Part shown: in pieces, positions 55,249 through 64,000 of the stretch
Layout: each line of letters begins with the position of its first letter
How positions within the stretch are numbered: the stretch's first letter is position 1
NCBI GenBank assembly: GCA_943735955.1
Contig: OX030961.1
Coordinates: 2,182,983 to 2,246,982, forward strand
From: Piscicola geometra
Taxonomy: Eukaryota; Annelida; Clitellata; Hirudinida; Piscicolidae
Direction: 5' to 3'
Length of the DNA stretch: 64,000 nt
The notes under the pieces: model-generated
What the model saw: only the letters and a program-made list of their open reading frames with translations
What the model was told of the DNA's origin: nothing
Database searches by the model: none
Program-made: the position numbers and the translations under genes

Positions 55249-58200
55249 ATGTTACTTATGCTAAGGCTAGAAGGGCTTGTGGTAATGGCGGCGTTCTTCA
55301 CTCTAGGAAGCATCGCCCTAAACCTCAACCCCAACGGAGCGTAAGTACTTTCCTCAAAGCTAATAAAATCTATTGCAACTCTCTCATCTCATCTTTAGCC
55401 CTCATAAACTAAATTCAACCCCTTTAGCTCATCGCACTTCTGTAATGAAAGAGTCGAGAAAGTCGAGATCATCACTCAAAAGTGTAGCTTCAAAGGCGAT
55501 AATTCCGACGAAGAGTACGTCGTTCTGGAAAACATCGGAAGAGGCATATGCACCTTCAAGCAGTGAGTAGCTAGTCAACCATTTATATTATTATTATCAA
55601 ACATCTTTATCGTTCAAATGTTTTTATTATTCGGTAAAAAGTATCGAAAAACCTACGTCATTGTTCACTCTCGAATAAATTAAAGTTCCTTTTTGAACTA
55701 AGGCCCATCAGAGCATTTAAAACATTCATCTACTTGATACCCACAGCACGATTGTGATAGAAACTTCTCAATGTTGCGCTGGCTGGCAGGGTACCCAGTG
55801 TGACGAAGGTTAGTTATACAAGATGCATTTATTGAAAAAAGTGTTATTTAACTATCAAAAACTTTGTAAACCGTTTTTTTACTGATTCGTGAAACAATGA
55901 AAATCATTATCCCGTTTTATACCATCAAACTAATCAAAGAATCAAACCTGCAGCAACTACACTTCAACACTTTTCCAGCCATATGCACTGAAGGCTGCTT
56001 GAACGGCGGCTTTTGCGAGTATCCCGATGAGTGCAACTGCATGGGGACGGAGTTCTGTGGTTCCAGATGCCAGTTTAGCTCTCGCGAATACGGTTGGGTC
56101 TGCGTGTGTTTGAGATTTTATTTATTTATTTTCACATAAAAACTTGTTTTTATTAACTTATAAAAACGTTGTTTTAAAAAATTGATACAAACGTTGTTTT
56201 AAAAAATTGATACCAACGTTGTTTTGAAGAATTTGTAAAATTTTATTTTATTTATTTATTTCGCTGTTGAAGGAGATCTGGGCGTGTGTCATGAAGATGA
56301 TGTCTGCATCGACTCTTCTGTTTTCAACACATCTTCCCTAATTTCTGCTGATCAATGCTGCTTCTTAGAAGGTAGACATATTTATTCAGCGCTATATACA
56401 ATTGATTTATAATAGCATTTCATTTTCTTCTCAACCTATTTTGGCTCATCATTATAAAACTCGTAACCTCAATGAACCTCCCAACCGAACCCATAGATAA
56501 ATATTAAAATTTAAACCCACTCGCCAGGGGGAGGTTCATTCGAAACATGCAACGGCCACAAGTGTCTCACGTGCAAGAAGATCCAAACCCCAAAAACTGT
56601 TTTCGAGCCAGCCTACAAAGGTGAGTAACAGTCGCAATCTTTTATCCACGAAACAATGTGTAAAAAATAATGAATTTAATAATTTTTTACCAACGATAAT
56701 ATTATTGTAGATTAACAAATACGAGTTTTCAAATTTATAGCAATTATGGTTTTACGACTAAAACCATATCCTCCTCAATAGAGCTTCTCGCTGCCAACAT
56801 ATACTGCTCTGGAGCCTCAAACGATTACTTTCTCACCTTCGATGGATTGGAGTACTACCAAGAGGTGAGTTAGCCTGAGACTGTTTATTTGTTTATTTTT
56901 TGATTCAAATTAAATTTTCCATTTAAAAATTGTTTTTATGAAAATAAATTTTTTCAAAAAAGTTATGTTTTAAAACATGCTTATTCAGACGCTATCTGTT
57001 TTTACTAATTTGATTCAATTCTTTAAATCCACCCAAATCAGACGTGTTGCGAGCAGGTGCTGTTCCGTGATGCCAACAGAGTTATCACTATGAAAGGTCT
57101 CAACTGCCATGAAGAATCTTACAAACAGGTTGACAAATTATACAATTAGTAAGAGAAAATTATATGTTTTAAAAGTTAAATAATCTAAAAGTTCACTTGC
57201 ATAGTCGAGTCGGTAACGACACTCGGCTTGACCATTAATGAAAGGTCTTAGGTTCAAGTGCAACCAATGCCCTAGTAACCCATAAGCGCAAATGAAAATA
57301 TGCAGCCTAAGTGGCCTGGAAGCCCGTTCGGGTTATACGCCACTATAATAATTCTTGTCATTATTGCATAGCATTATTGACATCAGAAAATGTTAAAACG
57401 ATTGTGAAATTAATAGACGATTAAACATTTTCAACCTATTGAGTTTGAAATTTATTTGTTTTAGTATAATTTTTCACAAAATGTTTACAAAAAAAACGTT
57501 TTACAGGAGTTCAATTTCCGAGTGGACTTAGACAGAAGGATTAAGGGTTGTCATGGTCAGGTGACCATTAACAACAATCCAATTGAAGTGGGGTCAAAAG
57601 GATATATGGATGGAGGTTGGTAGTTGAAACTTATATAGATACATTTATGATATTAAATTTTCTTTAAACTGTGATACAAAATTAAACTCGTCATTTAAAA
57701 AGTAACGTATCTAACGCAATACCATAAACTACAGCGCTGAAAATAACGAAGATCGGAGACTACATTCTGGTGAAGCACGGCACACTGACTCTAGGCTGGA
57801 ATGAATATGACTTGTGGTTCATTCAATTGGAGGAATTCAAAGATCAGCTCGGAGGCCAAAGAATTTCAGGAATGTGTGGAAACTTTGACAACTGTGGAAT
57901 CAGTAGGTTTTGAAAGTTGAAAGATTTATTAATGTGAAAATATTATTAAATATATGATTCTTTCAAAATGTGCTTGAATATCTGATACAGTTATCTTCAA
58001 AAAGATTAAATTAAAGTTCGATTAAGGATGCTACTCAAAACATTAAAAGTGAAAATACTCTATAAATATTTTTATTATAATTATTCTAAATTGACCCACA
58101 AAAGACGATCTTGTTGTCCAAGGAAAGAACCTTACAGTGAAAGAATTTGTGGATCGTTGGAGTTTCAACGGCCAGGTACTGTTAACTATTAGCCATTTTA

Positions 58201-61200
58201 ATATGCCTTGAAAAATAATTAATATATCATTTATTTATTTAAATATTTATTTGTATAACAAATTCAAGTGTTTTTCTAAAGATTTAGTATATAAAGTTTT
58301 GTAGAAAAACAATAATATAACTTTAGCTGGTTAATGGTATTTATTAACATTTTAAAAGAAAATTGAATTATAAATTTTATTATTATTTATTTATAAAAAT
58401 GCAATATTTTAACAATTCAATCTTCATTAATAATTTCGAAACATAAGGATTGCTTCGGAAGCAGCACTTACGGCGATCAATGCGGCCGAAATAAAGCACT
58501 CAAGACCAAAGCAATCGAAAAATGCATGCTCATAAAGACCCACCCATTCTCGAAATGTCATGATAAGGTGATTGGAGGGACGAGATCTCATGTTGGTTGA
58601 AACCCTTCGAAACAATGTTGAAATCTGCAGCTTTTATTCATTGTTTTCTGCTTATTTAACGAAATTAAAAAAAATAGTATTATTAGAAAATTAGATTGAA
58701 ACTTAATTTAATAAAATTTTAATATGCAGATCAACTCAGAAAGCTTCTATTCCAGATGCATAAATGAAGTTTGCAGGCTCTCTAACCAGAGCCATGACCC
58801 AGAAAGCATTGGAAAGTTGATAGACGAGCAATTGTGCGAGATACTGTCAACGTACAGTGCAGAGTGCAGACGTCAAAGCATCTTCTTCGATTGGCGGAGC
58901 TCTTCGTTGTGTCGTAAGTGTTATTGAAAAATAAGGAAATAATTGTAATTGCAAAAAAAAGTTTAAACGAATAAATTTTTCACTTTTCAACAGCTCTCGA
59001 AAAAAATTTGATAGTTTCCAAACTAACTCTAATTTAGGATTTTGATTTTTTCTTCCATTCTAGCAAGAAATTGTGAGTCTGAAGACATGATCTACAGCGA
59101 GTCGATCTCTTCCTGTTCTCCTTCATGCAGCAATATGGAGGTTTCCACTTGCGCTTCTTCCATCAGGTTTCTGAGTGTGTTTAAACTTTAAAGTACTTTT
59201 TGAAAAATATGTTCAAAAGTTTAAGTGCGAATTTATATTTTATTCTTTTCTTATATATAAAAAAAATAATTTATATTAATTATGTATTCACATTAAATAA
59301 AGAATTTGAACGACTAAATGACGGCCATTTCAAAACTTCATAAGGTTTCAAAATATTCCGGTTTCAATCTTCAATTCTTTATTTCATCGAATTTATATTT
59401 TCATCAGATACTCAGGCTGTGATTGCAAACCAGGCATGTTGATGGAGAATAACCAGTGTTACCTGCCGAAGGAGTGTCCATGCAAGTACAGAGGAAGCAC
59501 CTACATGGCAGGAGAGAAGATCTATAAAGACTGCAATGAATGGTTTGTGAATTTAATTCTTATTTAGAAAATATTACCTTGATGACGTGAAGCAGATAGC
59601 ACTCAAAATAGGAATAGTAAATGCTTTAGAATTAATTTAATTCAAACGATAAATACATTTTGGCTAGTTCTTATTACTTTCAAGCAATTGGGCAGATTGT
59701 TGTATAAATGTTGTATAATTGTTGTATAAATGGTTTGAACCATAAGAAAATAGACTTTTCAATCATATATTCACCCGGCTAATTCATTGTTATTAAAACT
59801 GACTATATTCAAATAAGCGTGCTTGAAAAACCAGCTACAAACCTATCATTCAACCATATAATTTTCAAAGAACTATCCACATTACAGCATTTGTTCATAC
59901 GGTTCTTGGCGTTGCAGCACAGAAGAATGTCCGAATACTTGTTCTATTTTCGGTCTGTTGCACATTCAGACATTCGACCACTTTTTCTACTCCCTCGCAG
60001 TTCCCGAGTGCGAATATACCCTCGTTGACGTAAGTCTGGCGGTGTTTCTGAGTATTCGAGTATGAATGAATTCTGAGTCTTGTTTAGTTGTATTTTAAAT
60101 TGATAAAACTTCAAATGAATATATATTTTAGAATTTTCATTATTATATTAAAAACTCAAAAGTCAAGCAAGCAAACATACAAACTTCTAAACAGACAAGT
60201 AGCACTTTTCTGAAGAACACCGAACACTTGCGCGTAACGATGAAAACCAGCAAGGTTGAAGACGGCAATTCGTCATACGTCATGCCTGTGCAACTAATCA
60301 TCAACATCAGAGGCGTTGAAAAAACGTCGATTGTCTTGGATCTGAAGAGTCCCTACGTCTCGATGAGGATGGACCAAGTGGACGTAACGACGGACTTATT
60401 CGATGACTTGCCATTCGGACTCAAGAAAAACCTGCAAGCATACGTCAGCATGGATGAAGTGGTGGTAATCCAGGGAAAGGAATTTCAGATTAAAGCTTCA
60501 CCCGGAGGCACTGTCATGGTCAAACTTTCCAACAAATACTTCTCAAAGGTTTTTTAAATCTTTTATTTTTATTTTATAGTCATTTTGACGGTTTGTGATA
60601 ATTTAATTACTTGAATATAAGGTGAATGGCTTGTGTGGCAACTGGAACCACCAACTTGATGACGAGTTGACTTCGAAAGCAGGCATTTTGGAAACTTCTT
60701 ACAACTTCGCCATGTCCTACAGCAGCTGTCGCAATTCTCTTTTCAGTCTCAATGTCATCAATGCCGATCCCTGCATTGGATTATATGCGGTTGAAAAAAT
60801 TTAAAAAATCTTTTTCTTAAAATAATTTTCCCAATTCAACAGTTATTTGTTGAAATAAACAAATTGAAAATATATTTAATAAAATTTTGAGAATATTAAA
60901 AATAAATTTATGCAGACTAGCAGCAAGACAAAAATACAATCATTTTGTGAAAAGCTGAATGACCCAGAACTGATGGGAAACGAATGCGTCAACTCGGACC
61001 GTAGTGGAATCTTTTACGATTCCTGTGTGATTGATCTTTGTGTCGGTGTTTCTTCCATAAAATCCAGCCTATTTCTCCCTAAAGTAGCATCGCTCTGCTA
61101 TTACATCACTGTGAAGGCAATAGCTTGCGAGGAAAACCTCATGCCGACTAACTTGATGAGCAACCATGAAGTCGTCAAGAAAATATGTCGTGAGTTTTCA

Positions 61201-64000
61201 TTCAACCTCTGAGCTAACATTTAAAATAAAACATCAATTTATTTTGACATTGACTAGTAGTCTTTTCAAATAAAAACTCTTTGCCCAATCAAGCGCAAGA
61301 CGCAAAGTACCATTGTCCTTACAAGGGATCGGTCTTTTCAGCGTGTGCTCCTTTCATCCGCACATGCAGACAACTCGGCTCACAAGCATTCTTCGACTCT
61401 TTTCGTAGATTTGGAAGCACTTGCTTGCCTGGATGTGTGTGTCCCAGCGGCTATTACCTCGACGAAAACATTCTTTCTTGCGTTAAGGCTCAAGAATGCT
61501 CCTGCTACGACCCTGAAACCAAATCGACACATCCCCTTGGAACTGTTCGACACAAAGACTGCCAAATATGGTTTAAAACACATTTTTCATAAGCTTCAAA
61601 AACAATTTTAAAATAAGATTACTGAAATGTATTTGAATGATATAACATTGAAACAAACCTATGAAAGTATCTGCGGGGAAGGTACATGGAAGTGCAAGCT
61701 TCCAGAAGAGCAAACCTCCTGCCCTGAAGGACAGATTTTGTACGATAGATTGCCAAGTTACAACACTACTTGTGACAACGTGGGAGAGTATTGGAATGAT
61801 GAAGTGAGTGTCAACGTCATTATGACATTCAAGATTTGTATGAGTTTCAAGAATTTTTAAATATTAAAAAATAATACAAAAAAAAATAATTCAAGAATTT
61901 ATGTAATGATCATTTTCTCTCATCTTCAAAGCATTTTATATACGCATAGAAATGATTGGTAACATGATCGGATTTCCTACAGGTCAAGTGTGGAGTTTGC
62001 GCTTGTCCTCCCGGTCTTCTGCTTAGCCAAGTTCGTTGAAAATTCAACGATGAATTATGTTCTATTTAACTTACTTAGAATTTAAAACAATATATAATAT
62101 ATATATAATATATAGGCTAACATTTGAAGAGAAAGCTTAAATAAATAAATAAAATTATTTATTTTGTCCTTTATAAAGGTTTTTGAAAAAACTTTAATTA
62201 TCGAGATTATCCAAACCGCAAATTCAGAACCGTTGCATAACATATCATGAATGCCCGTGTGAGTACGGAGGAGAAGTGTTCGAATCTGGAAAATCAGTGA
62301 GCACCAAGTCACAAAAATGGTTTAAAACGTTCCTATTTATTATTTTTTATAATTGATATTTAATTTAATAGAACCTATTTTGAAATTATAAATTAAACTT
62401 TAACAAACTAATAAATCTCAGCACGTGCAATGATAGACATTGGATATGTGAGGACAAGAAGAATTACAAGGCTGTTTGTTCCTTGCACGGAGATATTTAT
62501 TATTGGGGTTAGTGGACAACTTGTCAATTACTTTTCAAATTATGTGTGAACTAATAATTGATTTATTCACTTATGTGTTTTTACAAACCTGGGCATGAAG
62601 CCTATAATAGAAATATTTGTGTTTTATTTAAGTCACTTAAACTGAAACTGTGTTTCATTTACGAACCACTTCAGGCTTCGATGGGATCCAAAGAATGCAA
62701 ACGTCAATGACAGCGTGTGCCTTCTATGTCTTGGTCACTAAGGTGAGACAACTCACCACTGATGGATGTTTTCCCATCTCCGTGAAAGTGAAAAACTTGC
62801 CCTGTGGAGCCTCAGGCGTCATCTGCAATAAAGTAAGTTTTTGAAAATGTGTGCAATTTCATTAGGAGAGTAATTTTGGTTGAATATTTACTGATATATA
62901 ATTGATTTAATTCATGAATATCTTCGTCAGGTTCTAACAATGGAGTTTTCGCACCACAACCTCACCTTGATCAGAGGGCTTGATCCCATTGTAGACGGTG
63001 TTCAGACCAATCTTATTTCTGGTTACCACAAAAACTCTTTTCTGACGATCCTCAACAACGAACTACTGACTATGGTCACTTTTGACAACGGCATTAACAT
63101 TCTATACGATGGAGGTTTGAATTTAATAATGGAAGTAGATAAAAGAATAGAGTCTGATCAAACTTTAATTATAAAATTAGTTTTTTCAGCCACTTAGAAA
63201 GAATTTAATTAGCAACTCTTGGATTCATTAAAGCATGATAATCTATTTTCATTGAAAAAGGAACCCGAATTTACATAAGCCTTCCAAGTTGTTACAAAGA
63301 AAAGGTAAACTCTGAAAACGCCTTCTATACTTTGTTATTACAACTTCTACAAAATCAGTGTTTTCAAATTCGTGATTAACATAGATCATGGCAGTGGCCC
63401 TCAAAGAATTAAGCTTAAGAAAATTCTCATCATAAAGGTCGATGGCTTGTGCGGTTTATTCGGTGAGCGAGCATCCAGCTTCACTGGAGAAATGCCTGGA
63501 AGTTCTTCCCAGTGGAAAGTGGATGCCACTTGTCCCGATCCTTTCAATTTCAGAACGTCTTACTGCGAAGTGAGAAATATTTATTTTATCAAAATTAATT
63601 TTAAAACTAGAAAGTTGACATAACTGACGAAAAAACTTTCACAGTTTAAACAGCTTTCATCACAATTTCATTTTTGTATTTTTTATATTAACTATTAAAA
63701 TGAACTTTAAAATTGATTTAAAAACACTTATGTGCAGGGAGACGCAAAGAAGTTATCATGGGCGATCTCGAGTTGCAGTGTGATAACTAGTGGAGAAGCA
63801 TTCAGCGAATGCAGGAAAGTGATAGACTACGAAGACTACTACAAGCAATGTCTTTCATCGTCTTGCAGGTATGTAGTTCACTTTAGTCTAAAATTGTGAA
63901 ATTAATAATTTAAAGTTTAAATAATTTGTTTCACAATTTTCTCAAAACTTATTAAACTTTTTTTTAATGATTTCTTCATTGATATTTATTCAGTTGAAAT
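55249..64000 (+). CDS. Secreted EMI/EGF/VWD-C8-TIL multidomain protein (partial)
   Basis: Large extracellular protein of the vWF/mucin/SCO-spondin type; its end lies beyond the window. Main exons: 55249-55340, 55428-55562, 55748-55809, 55979-56092, 56273-56371, 56528-56620, 56782-56864, 57042-57128, 57507-57615, 57735-57902, 58105-58175, 58448-58567, 58730-58913, 59064-59166, 59408-59542, 59888-60029, 60195-60548, 60622-60789, 60916-61189, 61294-61570, 61668-61803, 61983-62030, 62228-62319, 62422-62516, 62675-62832, 62931-63113, 63261-63305, 63438-63569, 63738-63868. Order: signal peptide (GLVVMAAFFTLGSIAL), EMI-like region ending CCAGWQGTQCDE, an EGF-like unit (CTEGCLNGGFCEYPDECNC), then VWD1 (TFDGLEYY, GMCGNFDN)-C8-TIL, VWD2 (GLCGNWNHQLDDE)-C8-TIL and VWD3 (GLCGLFG) with the start of C8. 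An EMI domain before three VWD units recalls the SCO-spondin N-terminus. By family, such proteins multimerise through disulfides. Confidence 0.88.
57185..57395 (+). repeat. tRNA-derived SINE, most complete copy
   Basis: TAGTCGAGTCGG at about 57203 matches the pol III A-box consensus exactly (TRGYNNARYNGG), and GGTTCAAGTGC about 45 bases on is a near-consensus B box. A body follows, then a tail with CGGGTTATACGCCAC and AATAATTCTTGTCATTATTG that recurs at 48600-48680 and 29985-30075. It lies in an intron of the VWD gene. Confidence 0.75.

Overview
The window is a piece of an AT-rich, intron-dense animal genome. The genes have many short exons with GT-AG introns mostly of 50-500 bases, and the products are metazoan families: an ankyrin with ZU5 and UPA domains, a MARCH1/8 RING-CH ubiquitin ligase, a TMD0-containing ABCC transporter, a mitofusin, a BCL11 zinc-finger factor and an EMI/VWD/C8/TIL extracellular protein. 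A lophotrochozoan, for example an annelid, would fit the gene density and the abundance of simple repeats, but the phylum is inferred and not proven by the sequence.

Layout. 1-8305 (-): ankyrin, with the 3' end cut by the window edge. 8312-12671: long gene-free stretch. 12672-15190 (-): MARCH1/8-like membrane E3 ligase. 15507-27594 (+): ABCC transporter, head-to-head with the ligase across 316 bases; all 31 exons join in phase to a 1779-residue protein. 28069-36010 (+): mitofusin, 19 exons. 37285-38217 (-): tail of an unrecognised single-pass membrane protein. 39537-40425 (+): small RING-H2 protein, 4 exons in phase. 41210-41560 (-): remnant of a non-LTR retrotransposon. 42003-43320 and 46755-47690: two long trinucleotide arrays in opposite orientation. 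43689-51040 (+): BCL11-type transcription factor whose 5 kb first intron holds the second array. 51041-55248: gene-poor. 55249 to window end (+): secreted protein with EMI-like, EGF-like and three VWD-C8-TIL units, continuing beyond the window.

The genes do not form a pathway. The shared feature is heavy remodelling of introns by mobile and tandem repeats. I find two non-autonomous hAT-type elements with perfect 8-base target duplications (16453-18182 and 33529-34564), a 162-base MITE with palindromic ends nested in the first of them, a Tc1-like MITE (36571-36844), a tRNA-derived SINE family with three related tails, and a 31-base minisatellite (29190-29695) that multiplies the 3' splice site of a mitofusin exon. 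No CRISPR, prokaryotic or viral system is present. Exon boundaries were deduced by eye from splice signals, phase continuity and family similarity recalled from general knowledge; no database search was possible.
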